Shown piece after piece: positions 54,661-63,796 of a stretch of DNA of 64,000 nucleotides. How positions within the stretch are numbered: the stretch's first letter is position 1; every line of letters starts with the position of its first letter. The stretch is from CADCVW01 sp964251385 (GTDB taxonomy: Bacteria > Pseudomonadota > Alphaproteobacteria > Sphingomonadales > Sphingomonadaceae): the NCBI GenBank assembly GCA_964251385.1, contig CAXUJK010000004.1, positions 107,088 through 171,087 of the forward strand, in the 5' to 3' direction. The position numbers were made by a program, and so were the translations under genes. A model generated the notes under the pieces. That model saw only the letters and a program-made list of their open reading frames with translations, ran no database searches and was not told where the DNA came from.

Positions 54661-55830
54661 TCATCCGTCACAAAGCTCGCGGACCTTGAACGTCCCGTCT
54701 CCCTTGCCGCTCGGATCGAAGATCAAAGGCTCCTTCGCGCATGCTTTCGCCGCCGCAATCTCCTTGGCGACTGGCGCGCCGAGCGGAGCGTCGGCACCAC
54801 CCGCGGCGTTCCCCTTGAGCGCCCAGCGCAGCTCCCAAGGAAGCTTGGCCTCGGCCTTCGCGGCTGCCTCCGCGCCCGCGTTCGCTTCACCGGTGCCGGG
54901 AACCGTCGGGGCCGCCGCGTTCAGCTGCATCGTCACACGATTGGGATCGGCACCCGCCTGCACCACGATCTCGTCGCCCGCGGCCAGCCCGTCGAGCGCC
55001 TCGCCCGCCGCGTCGGCTACGTCGAAGGGCGCGTCGCCGTGCGCGCTCGACAAGGCCGCCATCTTGCGCAAGCTCGTCTCCGCGCCCGCGTAGCGACCCC
55101 GGAACGCGCCCGGCCGCCCCCATCCGCCCGTCCAGCGGTAGAAGATGTGCGTCCCCACCTTGGCCGCCTTCGACAGGCTCGACGCCCAGTACGGCACCAC
55201 CCAGTCGGTGTGGTAATGCGTCGCCCAGCCGACCGGCGCGTGGACGTGCCCCGACAAGGCCGCCCACGCGATCGCCCGCGCGCGCTCCCACAGGACCGGG
55301 ATCGGCCGCCGCGCCAACGCACCGTCACACGTGAACGTGAACTGGCATCCGGTGGAGCGCTCGGAGCCCTGGAACACGACGCCGCACACAGTGGCGGGGT
55401 AGGCGGGGTGGCGCACCCGGTTGAGCACGACCTGAGCCACCGCGCGCTGCCCGTCCGCGCCCTCGATTGCGGCTTCGTAATAGACGGCGGCGGTCAGGCA
55501 ATCGAGAGCGCGCGCCTCGTTGCGCACGTCGGCGAACCTGGCCGCGAACGGCCGCGCGGCCGGGTTCGGGGTGTCGGAGATCGGGACCGCCGCGTTGATC
55601 GTGCGCGCGTCTTCCGGAGCCACGTCCTTGAAGCGCAGCGGTTCGGGTTCGGGCGGCTTGCCCAGGCCCGCGGTCGTGCTGCCGACGGTCACGCTCGCCT
55701 GCGCGGGGCCGGACAGCGACGCCGCGGGATCGAGCGTCAGGCCGACCACGGCGAAGACCGCCGCCACTGCTACGACCAGGACGCCGAACGCCTCGCGTGG
55801 GTACGCGGTTACGGTGCGAAGGACATGCAT
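54661..55830 (-). CDS. Cell-wall hydrolase, SleB family
   Basis: A 389-residue protein with an N-terminal membrane anchor or signal (FGVLVVAVAAVFAVVGLTL), a proline-rich linker and a SleB/Hydrolase_2 domain at about 105-235: DCLTAAVYYEAAIEGADGQR with the catalytic glutamate, VAQVVLNRVRHPAYPATVCG, QFTFTCDG and WATHYHTDWVVPYWA. The family cleaves peptidoglycan glycan strands; non-sporulating alphaproteobacteria use such enzymes in wall remodelling. The C-terminal 150 residues are low-complexity and alanine-rich, ending with CDG. Confidence 0.9.
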   Translation of the reverse strand: MHVLRTVTAYPREAFGVLVVAVAAVFAVVGLTLDPAASLSGPAQASVTVGSTTAGLGKPPEPEPLRFKDVAPEDARTINAAVPISDTPNPAARPFAARFADVRNEARALDCLTAAVYYEAAIEGADGQRAVAQVVLNRVRHPAYPATVCGVVFQGSERSTGCQFTFTCDGALARRPIPVLWERARAIAWAALSGHVHAPVGWATHYHTDWVVPYWASSLSKAAKVGTHIFYRWTGGWGRPGAFRGRYAGAETSLRKMAALSSAHGDAPFDVADAAGEALDGLAAGDEIVVQAGADPNRVTMQLNAAAPTVPGTGEANAGAEAAAKAEAKLPWELRWALKGNAAGGADAPLGAPVAKEIAAAKACAKEPLIFDPSGKGDGTFKVRELCDG

Positions 55831-56011
55831 GGCAGTCGCTGGTTCAAGCCGGATCGTTGGGGGGAGCGGCGAACATAGGGCAAAAGGTCCGTTCGGACAA
55901 GTTCGCGCGCGGCCACGAGCGGCTCGGACGATCGACGCCCCGGAGCGGATCGGACGAGTTTAGCCCTGCCAGTTCATTGGACGTGCAGCCGAACCATGAT
56001 CATTGGCGCGC

Positions 56012-57124
56012 ATGACGACGCGCCGCTTCCGCCCGATCCTTCTGTCCGCGACCGCCATGCTCGCCGCCTGCGCGGGTCCCGCGATCGAGCGCGCGGAGCG
56101 GGTTCGCGTCGCGCAGCCGCTACCCGTTCACACCGCGCCCCCGCCCGCGCCGCTCGCCCCGCGTCCGGTCGCCGCCGACCCGCTGCTGGCCGCGCGCGTC
56201 GCCGCGCTGGGCCGCGCCTTCCCCGGCAACGTTGGAATCGCCGTGCATGACGTGCACGCGGGGTGGACGACGTCCTACAACGGCGGCTCTCTGTTTCCGC
56301 AGCAGAGCGTGTCGAAGCTGTGGGTCGCGATCACGGTCATGGACGCGGTGGATCGCGGCACGATCCGCCTGAGCGACCCGTACACGGTGACGTCCGCCGA
56401 CATGACCGTGTTCCACCAGCCGATCCGCGCGCTGCTCCGCGACGGCGTCTACCGCACGACCGTCGGCGACCTGCTGAACCGCGCGATGACGCAGAGCGAC
56501 AACACGTGCAACGACATCCTGCTCCGCCTCGTCGGCGGTCCCGAAGCCGTGCGCGCCGTCCTGACTCGAGCGGGCGTAGAGCGCGTCCGCTTCGGCCCGG
56601 GCGAGCGCCTGCTGCAGGCGGGCACCGCGGGCGTATCCTGGCGGCCCGAATACTCGGTCGGCAACGCCTTCTACGCTGCCCGCGACGCGCTGCCCGCGTC
56701 CGTGCGCCAATCCGCCTTCTCGCGCTACCTCGCCGACCCGGTCGACGGCGCGTCGCCCGACGGCATCACGGACGGGCTCGCCAAACTGAAAAGGGGCGAG
56801 CTCGTGTCGCGGCAATCGGCCGAGGACCTCATTTCCATCATGTACGCCAGCCGCACGGGTCCCAGCCGCATGAAGGCGGGCTCCGCGCCCGGCTGGCGCA
56901 TCGCTCACAAGACCGGAACGGGCCAGGACCTGAACGGGGTGGTCGCGGGCTACAACGACGTCGGCCTCGTCACCGCGCCCGACGGCACGACCTACGCGGT
57001 CGCCGTCCTCATCGGCCGCACGGATGTGGGCATTCCGACACGGCAGCGCCTGATGGCCGACATCGTGCGCGCGGTCGTGGAGACGAAGACGCGTGAAAGC
57101 GGCTACAGCTTCCGCGCGCGCTGA
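56012..57124 (+). CDS. Class A beta-lactamase-like serine hydrolase (lipoprotein)
   Basis: A 370-residue protein with a lipobox LAAC near residue 19, so probably membrane-anchored in the periplasm. The serine active site QQSVSKLW (SxxK), MTQSDNTCND (SDN) and IAHKTGTG (KTG) follow in the order and spacing of class A beta-lactamases and related D-Ala-D-Ala enzymes. The omega-loop glutamate motif ExxLN is not clear (the nearest stretch is GPGERLLQAG), so beta-lactam hydrolysis is not assured. The ATG at 56012 is used; an in-frame TTG lies three codons upstream. Stands alone. Confidence 0.85.
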   Translation: MTTRRFRPILLSATAMLAACAGPAIERAERVRVAQPLPVHTAPPPAPLAPRPVAADPLLAARVAALGRAFPGNVGIAVHDVHAGWTTSYNGGSLFPQQSVSKLWVAITVMDAVDRGTIRLSDPYTVTSADMTVFHQPIRALLRDGVYRTTVGDLLNRAMTQSDNTCNDILLRLVGGPEAVRAVLTRAGVERVRFGPGERLLQAGTAGVSWRPEYSVGNAFYAARDALPASVRQSAFSRYLADPVDGASPDGITDGLAKLKRGELVSRQSAEDLISIMYASRTGPSRMKAGSAPGWRIAHKTGTGQDLNGVVAGYNDVGLVTAPDGTTYAVAVLIGRTDVGIPTRQRLMADIVRAVVETKTRESGYSFRAR

Positions 57125-57204
57125 CGCCTAAGGCGTTGACGCTTGGAGCGGCATAGTTAACCATCCTCGCATCGTCGGCGTTCGACCGGTGCGGAGGATC
57201 CCCC

Positions 57205-60200
57205 ATGAAGTTCTGCCTCGTTGCCCTGCTGGGCACGTCCATGCTCGCCGCGCCGCTTTTCGCCCAAACGCCAGCTCCTACGCCACCCGTCGCGCCGCCC
57301 GAAGGCACCAAGCAGGCCGACCCGCTCAACCCGCAAAAAGCCGAACAGGAACCGCGCCCCGTCGCTCAGGAACTTCAAAAGCAGGAAACGCAGTCGCGGG
57401 ACGCCAAACCGGGCACGGTCGCGCCTGTTGCCGCCGAACCCGCGACCGCCGACGCGAAAGCCCCCAAGTGGGACGTCAACGTCCCCCGCGGTCCGGGCCG
57501 CGACGCGCGCATCGACACGCGTTCGGGGACGTGGATGAGTTTGGACGTTTCGCCGGACGGCCGCGAGGTCGCGTTCGACCTGCTCGGCGACCTCTACGTC
57601 ATGCCGATCGGCGGCGGCGAGGCGCGCGCGATCACGTCTGGCCACAGCTGGGACATGCAGCCGCGCTATTCCCCTAACGGCCGCTGGATCGCGTTCACGT
57701 CCGACCGCGGCGCGGGCGACAACATCTGGATGGTGGACAGGAACGGCACCAACCCGCGCCAAGTGACCAAGGAGACCTTCCGCCTGCTCAATCAAGCCGA
57801 CTGGACTCCCGACAGCGAATATATCGTGGCCCGGAAACACTTTACGTCGGGACGTTCGCTCGGTGCGGGAGAGATGTGGCTGTACCACCGCTCGGGGGGC
57901 GAGGGCGTGCAGCTTACCAAGAAGCGGACGGAGCAGAAGGACACGAACGAGCCCGTATTCTCGCCGGACGGAAAGTACCTCTACTTCTCGGACGACGCGA
58001 CGCCCGGCGGCACGTTCGAATATTCGAAGGACGTTAACGGCCAGATCTACGTCATCCAGCGGCTCGACCGCGAGACGGGGGAGATCGAGCCCTACGTCAC
58101 CGGCCCCGGCGGATCGATCCGTCCGACGCCTTCGCCAGACGGCAAGTCTCTCGCCTTCATCCGCCGCGATCGGTACAAGACGGTGCTCTACCACCTCGAT
58201 CTCGAGAGCGGCCGCGAGACCCCGCTGACCGACATCCTCGACCGCGACATGCAGGAAACCTGGGCGGTGCACGGGGTCTATCCCGGCATGAGCTGGACGC
58301 CCGACAATCGGTCCATCGTATTCTGGGCCAAGGGCGGCATCAAGCGGATAGACGTGGCGTCGAAAGCGGTTGGCGACATTCCCTTCCACGTCCTAGGAAC
58401 GCGGCGCATCGAGGACGCGGTGCGCTTCCCGGTCGAAGTCGCGCCCAAGACTTTCGAGACCAAGATGCTGCGCTTCGCCGAAGTCTCGCCGGACGGCCGC
58501 CGCGTCGTGTTCGAAACGCTCGGCAAATTGTGGGTCCGCGACGTCGCCGGCGGCCAGCCCCGCCGCCTGACGCGGCAAACGGCCGAACACGAACTTTACC
58601 CCAGCTGGTCGCGCGACGGTCGCTCGATCGTCTATTCGTCATGGTCGGACAAGGACTTGGGCAGCATCCGGGTCGTGCCCGCGGCCGGCGGGGAAGGGCG
58701 CAAGGTCACCCCCAAGCCCGGCCACTATGTCGAACCCAGCTTCTCACCCGATGGCAACAGCATCGCCTATCGTAAAGCGAACGACGGCTTTCTGACCTCT
58801 GCCATGTACGGCCGCGACACGGGCCTGTACGTTGTGCCAACGGCAGGCGGGACGCCGAGACTCGTCACCAAGAGCGGCACGCTTCCCCATTTCGGCGCGG
58901 CAAACGACCGCCTGTTCTACATGGCCAACGAGGCCGAACAAAAGCGCTCGCTCCGTTCCATCGGCGTCGCCCGTAACGACGAACGCACCCACCTGATCAG
59001 CCAGAACGCGGCCGAGTTCTCCGTGTCGCCCGACGGCAAGTGGGTCGCCTGGTCCGAACGTTTCCAGGCGTACGTCATGCCCTTCGTCATCACCGGCAAG
59101 GCGGTCGACGTCGGCCCCGAGAACAAGGCGCTGCCCCAGTTCCAGGTCACGCGCGACGCGGGCGAATGGCTGCACTGGTCCAACGGCTCGCAGCGCCTGC
59201 ACTGGAGCCTCGGCCCGGAACTCTACTCCCGCGACCTCAGCCAGACCTTCGCCTTCGCCCCCGGCGCGCCCGCCGCCATCGCCAAGCCGGCCGAGCGCGG
59301 CGTCAACCTCGGCTTTTCGCAACCCTACGACGCGCCCGCCGGCCGCACTGCGATCACCGGCGCGCGCATCGTCACCATGCGCGGCTCCGAAGTCATCGAG
59401 AACGGCACGATCGTTCTCAACGGCAACCGCATCGAAGCCGTCGGCGCGAACCTGCCCGTGCCGTCCGGCGCGACCGTCATCGACGCATCGGGCAAGACGA
59501 TCATCCCCGGCATCATCGACGCGCACTGGCACGGCGGCATGGGATCGGACGAGATCATCCCGCAGCAGAACTGGGTGCACTACGCCGGGCTCGGCTACGG
59601 CGTCACGACGATCCACGACCCGTCCAACGACACATCCGAAGTGTTCGCCGCGTCCGAGCTTCAGAAAGCTGGCCTCATCGTCGCCCCGCGCATCTTCTCG
59701 ACGGGCACGATCGTCTACGGCGCGACCACGCCGTTCACCGCCAAGATCGAGTCGCTGGAGGACGCCCGCGGCCACCTGCGCCGCCTCAAGGCCGCGGGCG
59801 CGTGGTCGATCAAGAGCTACAACCAGCCCCGCCGTGACCAGCGCCAGCAGATCATCCAGGCCGCGCGCGAATTGCGCATCAACGTCGTTCCCGAAGGCGG
59901 CTCGTTGTTCGAAGCCAACATGACGATGATCGCCGACGGCCACACGACGATCGAGCATTCGCTCCCCGTCGCCGCCGTCTACGACGACGTGCTGCAATTC
60001 TGGGGCCAGTCCAAGACCGCGTACACGCCGACGCTCGTCGTCGCGTACGGCGGCCCCTTCGGCGAGAACTATTGGTACCAGCACACCGACGTGTGGAAGG
60101 AGCCGATCCTGTCCAAATGGGTCCCTCGCCGGCTCCTCGACGAACGCAGCCGCCGCCGCGTCATGGTTCCGCCGGAAGAAAACAACCTCCTCAACGTGTC

Positions 60201-60618
60201 GCGCGTCGCCAAGCAGATCAACGACCTAGGTATCCCCACCTCCGTCGGCGCGCACGGCCAGCGCGAAGGCCTGGGCGCACACTGGGACATGTGGAGCTTC
60301 GCCATGGGCGGCATGACCCCGATGCAGGCGCTCGCCACGGGCACGATCAACCCGGCAAAAGCCTTGGGCTTGGATCGCGACTTGGGAACGATCGAGGTGG
60401 GAAAACTCGCAGACCTCGTCATCCTCGACGCCAACCCCCTGGATACCATCCAAAATACGACGAGCATCCGCTACACCGTCGCCAACGGCCGCGTGTACGA
60501 CGGCGACATGAACGAGGTCGGCAGCCGCAAGAAGGCGAGGGCGGCCTTCTGGTTCGAAGGCGCGGCGGGCGCGGGCTTCACCGCCGCGGTGACCAGCGGC
60601 GTCGGTCACGTGGACTAG
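57205..60618 (+). CDS. TolB-like propeller / amidohydrolase fusion, secreted
   Basis: A 1137-residue protein with a signal peptide (LVALLGTSMLAAPLFAQ) and a proline/glutamine-rich linker. Residues about 105-680 hold repeated WD40/TolB-propeller blades (SLDVSPDGREVAFDLLGDLY, QPRYSPNGRWIAFTSDRGAG). Residues about 710-1100 are an amidohydrolase domain with the metal motif GIIDAHWHGG and a late KLADLVILDANPLD. Such fusions are common in Sphingomonadales and act on peptides or amides in the periplasm; the substrate is unknown. GGAGGATCCCCC precedes the ATG. Confidence 0.92.
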   Translation: MKFCLVALLGTSMLAAPLFAQTPAPTPPVAPPEGTKQADPLNPQKAEQEPRPVAQELQKQETQSRDAKPGTVAPVAAEPATADAKAPKWDVNVPRGPGRDARIDTRSGTWMSLDVSPDGREVAFDLLGDLYVMPIGGGEARAITSGHSWDMQPRYSPNGRWIAFTSDRGAGDNIWMVDRNGTNPRQVTKETFRLLNQADWTPDSEYIVARKHFTSGRSLGAGEMWLYHRSGGEGVQLTKKRTEQKDTNEPVFSPDGKYLYFSDDATPGGTFEYSKDVNGQIYVIQRLDRETGEIEPYVTGPGGSIRPTPSPDGKSLAFIRRDRYKTVLYHLDLESGRETPLTDILDRDMQETWAVHGVYPGMSWTPDNRSIVFWAKGGIKRIDVASKAVGDIPFHVLGTRRIEDAVRFPVEVAPKTFETKMLRFAEVSPDGRRVVFETLGKLWVRDVAGGQPRRLTRQTAEHELYPSWSRDGRSIVYSSWSDKDLGSIRVVPAAGGEGRKVTPKPGHYVEPSFSPDGNSIAYRKANDGFLTSAMYGRDTGLYVVPTAGGTPRLVTKSGTLPHFGAANDRLFYMANEAEQKRSLRSIGVARNDERTHLISQNAAEFSVSPDGKWVAWSERFQAYVMPFVITGKAVDVGPENKALPQFQVTRDAGEWLHWSNGSQRLHWSLGPELYSRDLSQTFAFAPGAPAAIAKPAERGVNLGFSQPYDAPAGRTAITGARIVTMRGSEVIENGTIVLNGNRIEAVGANLPVPSGATVIDASGKTIIPGIIDAHWHGGMGSDEIIPQQNWVHYAGLGYGVTTIHDPSNDTSEVFAASELQKAGLIVAPRIFSTGTIVYGATTPFTAKIESLEDARGHLRRLKAAGAWSIKSYNQPRRDQRQQIIQAARELRINVVPEGGSLFEANMTMIADGHTTIEHSLPVAAVYDDVLQFWGQSKTAYTPTLVVAYGGPFGENYWYQHTDVWKEPILSKWVPRRLLDERSRRRVMVPPEENNLLNVSRVAKQINDLGIPTSVGAHGQREGLGAHWDMWSFAMGGMTPMQALATGTINPAKALGLDRDLGTIEVGKLADLVILDANPLDTIQNTTSIRYTVANGRVYDGDMNEVGSRKKARAAFWFEGAAGAGFTAAVTSGVGHVD

Positions 60619-60625
60619 TTCGGGA

Positions 60626-61471
60626 TCAAGGCCGCAGCGATGCGAGGAACGCGCGGTACGCCTTGGCGGCATCCGGCCGCATGAGCGCATTGCCATGCCC
60701 CGCATCGGGAACGATCGTCAGCGTCTTGCGGTTCGCGGGAAGCGGCGACGCCTCGTAAAGCGCCCGCGACAAAGCGGGCGGCGTCACGTCGTCGCGCGCG
60801 CCGACGAGCAGCATCAGCGGTTCCTCGATACGCTTGACGTTGTCCGTATTGCCACGCCCCTTCAACGCATCGGGGAGCTTGACGGTCACGAACGGCTTGG
60901 CGAGCGCCGGCGTCCGCGCCGCGATCCACGCCTCCGTCGTCGTCACCGATCCTTCGAGCACCGCGCCCGCGGCGGCGCGGTTGGCCGCGACGTGCCCGGC
61001 CATGAAGCTGCCCATCGACAATCCGTGGACCACGATCGCCCTGGGGTCGACCTGCATGCCGAGATGATCGAACGCCGCCAGCCCGTCCCGCTCCAGCGCG
61101 TCGAAGGTCGGTTTGCCCTCGCTTTGCCCGAAGCCGCGGTGATCCACGATCATCAGGTCGACGCCGAACGGCGCGAACGCCTGCGCGGTCTGCACCCCGA
61201 AGGCGCCGATCGTATAACCGTTGCCGCCGAAGTAGAGCACGGTCGCGGTCGCACCCGGTTGCCGCAGCAGGACGGCGTGCAACTTGACCCCGTCCGCCGC
61301 CACGATCGTTTGCGGCGTCAGCGTATAGGCGGGCGCGGCGGCCGCGACCTGGGCCTGCGTGATCGACCCGCCCGCGACGGGTTTCAGCAGCTGCGCTTCG
61401 TTGATGCTTGCGGAACAGGCGGACAGCAGCATCGCCGCCAGAAGAGCCAGCGGCTTTGTCGACACGTGCAT
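60626..61471 (-). CDS. Alpha/beta hydrolase lipoprotein
   Basis: A 281-residue protein with a lipobox LLSAC near residue 19. The nucleophile elbow VHGLSMGSFMAG (GxSxG), oxyanion region VLYFGGNGYTIGAFG, DHRGFGQSEG, acid-containing LLVGARDDVTPPAL and a late histidine in PDAGHGNALM form a complete catalytic set. It is probably an esterase or peptidase of the periplasm or envelope. The ATG at 61469-61471 has GGGGAG seven bases upstream. It ends 7 bases from the amidohydrolase stop (convergent). Confidence 0.9.
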   Translation of the reverse strand: MHVSTKPLALLAAMLLSACSASINEAQLLKPVAGGSITQAQVAAAAPAYTLTPQTIVAADGVKLHAVLLRQPGATATVLYFGGNGYTIGAFGVQTAQAFAPFGVDLMIVDHRGFGQSEGKPTFDALERDGLAAFDHLGMQVDPRAIVVHGLSMGSFMAGHVAANRAAAGAVLEGSVTTTEAWIAARTPALAKPFVTVKLPDALKGRGNTDNVKRIEEPLMLLVGARDDVTPPALSRALYEASPLPANRKTLTIVPDAGHGNALMRPDAAKAYRAFLASLRP

Positions 61472-61579
61472 CTTGAAACTCCCCAAACGATCACGCCACG
61501 TCGAACATGATGGGCGCTGCATCGAACTTGGTGTAAGAAGACAATATCTTTCTGTCAAACAACAAGAGACTCTAAGCCG

Positions 61580-62194
61580 ATGGCCAGTGCACGACGGATT
61601 CGACGCGTTTGCACCGCGATGATGCTGGTCTACCTCCTCGTCGCGGTCGGGCGGCTGGCGATGGGCTTCGTGCCGCTCTACGACGCGTCCCTGCTCACCG
61701 CCCGCGTCCAGTGCATCGATTTCCGTTGCGCGCTTCGGACGGACGATGCACGCCTGCTCCCCGAGGTGTCCGGCCGTATTCCGGACCTGTCCCCGGCGCG
61801 AGCTGCGGAACTGGCGCGTTTTCTCGATCGTCCGGGCACGAAGATCGCCTTGTTCGCGGGCGAGGCCGTTCACGCGATTCCAGCGTTCCTGCTGTTCATC
61901 AGCCTCGCGGCGGTGTCGCGCGCGTTCGCCGGGGCGCAGGGCTACGCGCCGATCATCCGATGGCTGCGACGGGCGGCGGCGGCGGCGCTCGCGCTGGTAT
62001 TCGCCGAACCGCTGTCCGATTCGATCCGCGCCACCGCCTTGTCGCCGTTCGCGCGGGGCGGGGAGCAGGTATCCATATGCTTCGACGCGGGGCCGTTCCT
62101 GTGGGGACTGCTGCTGGCGGGCGCGGCGTGGGTGTCGGTCTGGGCGCTCGACCAAGCGCGCCGCACCGAGGCCGAGCTTGCGGAGATCGTCTAG
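61580..62194 (+). CDS. DUF2975-family membrane protein
   Basis: A 204-residue protein with four hydrophobic segments (MMLVYLLVAVGRLAMGFV, HAIPAFLLFISLAAVSRAF, AAAAALALVFAEPL and FLWGLLLAGAAWVSVWAL), the layout of DUF2975 proteins. These are generally paired with a small Cro/CI-type regulator, as here; the pair's function is unknown. It is divergent from the hydrolase lipoprotein, and its stop overlaps the regulator start by one base. Confidence 0.8.
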   Translation: MASARRIRRVCTAMMLVYLLVAVGRLAMGFVPLYDASLLTARVQCIDFRCALRTDDARLLPEVSGRIPDLSPARAAELARFLDRPGTKIALFAGEAVHAIPAFLLFISLAAVSRAFAGAQGYAPIIRWLRRAAAAALALVFAEPLSDSIRATALSPFARGGEQVSICFDAGPFLWGLLLAGAAWVSVWALDQARRTEAELAEIV

Positions 62195-62442
62195 TGCCTG
62201 TGGTCGTCAATCTCGACGTCATGCTCGCCCGGCGGAAGATCAAGTCGCTCGAGCTCGCCAAAGCGATCGGCATCACCGAGTCCAACCTGTCCCTGCTCAA
62301 ATCCGGCAAGGTCCGCGGCATCCGCTTTTCCACGCTCGCGGCGATCTGCCATCACCTGGATTGCGGGCCCGGCGACCTGCTCGGCTACGACCGATCGGAC
62401 GACGACGTGCGGGGCGGGGACGATCGCGTCGGGATCGATTGA
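62194..62442 (+). CDS. Small HTH regulator (Cro/CI, YozG-like)
   Basis: An 82-residue protein. VNLDVMLARRKIKSLELA, KAIGITESNLSLLKSGKVRG and FSTLAAICHHLDCGPGDLL are the helices of a Cro/CI-type domain of the YozG type. The C-terminus is acidic. It starts GTG overlapping the DUF2975 stop (TAGTG). Likely autoregulates this pair. Confidence 0.9.
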   Translation: MPVVVNLDVMLARRKIKSLELAKAIGITESNLSLLKSGKVRGIRFSTLAAICHHLDCGPGDLLGYDRSDDDVRGGDDRVGID

Positions 62443-62512
62443 TGCGGCGTGCGCAGCCGGTGCGCGTCGCCATGTTGCCGCGCCGCCGCAGGCCGCTTAA
62501 GGCCCGTAGCGA

Positions 62513-63796
62513 ATGAACGAGACCCCCAACGAACGCCGAAACACCCCGGCGCTGGCGCTGCACGTGCCCGAGCCCTTGCACCGGCCCGGCGACGCGCCCG
62601 ACTTCTCCCACATGAGCTTTCCCGCGGCCGGGTCCGCCCCCCGTCCGGACAGCGCCGTGCCCGCTTCGGAAACGCACCCGCTCTGCTACGGCCTCGTGCG
62701 CGTGCTGGACGACGATGGCCGTGCCGTCGGTCCATGGGATCCGAAGCTGTCCCCCGACACGCTCCGCCGCATGCTGCGCGACATGACCCTCGTGCGCGTC
62801 TTCGACGACCGCATGTACCGCACGCAGCGGCAGGGCAAGACCAGCTTCTACATGAAGTCGTCGGGCGAGGAGGCCGTCGCAGTCGCGGGCGCGCACGCGC
62901 TGGGCCGCGACACGATGTGCTTCCCCACGTATCGCCAGCAGGGCATCCTCATCGCGCGCGACTACCCGCTCAACCTCATGATCAACCAGATCTACTCCAA
63001 CCGCGGCGACCCGCTGCGGGGGCGTCAGCTCCCCATCATGTATTCGACGCGCGAATACGGATTCTTCTCGATCTCCGGCAACCTGGCGACGCAGGTCCCG
63101 CAGGCGGTCGGCTGGGCGATGGCGTCCGCGATCAAGGGCGACACGCGCATCGCCGCCGCGTGGATCGGCGACGGGGCGACGGCGGAAGGCGATTTTCACA
63201 ACGCTGTGACGTTCGCCGGCGTGTACCGCGCGCCCGTCGTCCTCAACGTCGTCAACAACCAGTGGGCGATCTCCACCTTTTCCGGCATCGCGGGCGCGGA
63301 ATTGACGACCTTCGCCGCCCGCGCGATCGGCTACGGCATTGCGGGTCTCCGGGTGGACGGCAACGACCCGCTCGCCGTGTACGCCGCGACCACTTGGGCC
63401 GCTGACCGCGCGCGCGCCAATCTCGGCCCCACGCTGATTGAACATTTCACCTACCGCGCCGAAGGCCATTCGACGTCCGACGACCCCACCGGCTACCGGC
63501 CGAGGGGGGAGGGGGAGGCTTGGCCGCTCGGCGATCCCGTCGCGCGGTTGAAGGCGCATCTTGTCACTCTGGGCGAGTGGGACGACGAACGCGATCAGGC
63601 ACTTACCGCGCAACTCTCGGACGAAGTGCGAGCCGCGCAGAAACAGGCGGAGACCGAAGGCACGCTCGGCGACTGGGCCGGGCACCCCATCGAAAGCCTG
63701 TTCGACGGCGTGTTCGCGACCAACCCGTGGCACCTGACCGAGCAGCTGAGCCTAGCCCAGACGGAGAGCGCGGGCGTGTTGGACATGTCGAAATGA
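62513..63796 (+). CDS. bkdA1: Branched-chain 2-oxoacid dehydrogenase E1, alpha subunit
   Basis: A 427-residue thiamine-diphosphate enzyme. GDGATAEGDFHNAVTFAG and LNVVNNQWAIST form the TPP/Mg site (GDG...NN), RQGKTSFYMKSSGEEAVAV is typical of the branched-chain enzymes, and HSTSDDPTGYRP contains the phosphorylation-loop-like segment found in the family. It decarboxylates 2-oxoisovalerate and related acids as the E1 component. The following beta subunit overlaps its stop. The long N-terminal region and DDP motif favour BkdA over pyruvate dehydrogenase. Confidence 0.92.
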   Translation: MNETPNERRNTPALALHVPEPLHRPGDAPDFSHMSFPAAGSAPRPDSAVPASETHPLCYGLVRVLDDDGRAVGPWDPKLSPDTLRRMLRDMTLVRVFDDRMYRTQRQGKTSFYMKSSGEEAVAVAGAHALGRDTMCFPTYRQQGILIARDYPLNLMINQIYSNRGDPLRGRQLPIMYSTREYGFFSISGNLATQVPQAVGWAMASAIKGDTRIAAAWIGDGATAEGDFHNAVTFAGVYRAPVVLNVVNNQWAISTFSGIAGAELTTFAARAIGYGIAGLRVDGNDPLAVYAATTWAADRARANLGPTLIEHFTYRAEGHSTSDDPTGYRPRGEGEAWPLGDPVARLKAHLVTLGEWDDERDQALTAQLSDEVRAAQKQAETEGTLGDWAGHPIESLFDGVFATNPWHLTEQLSLAQTESAGVLDMSK

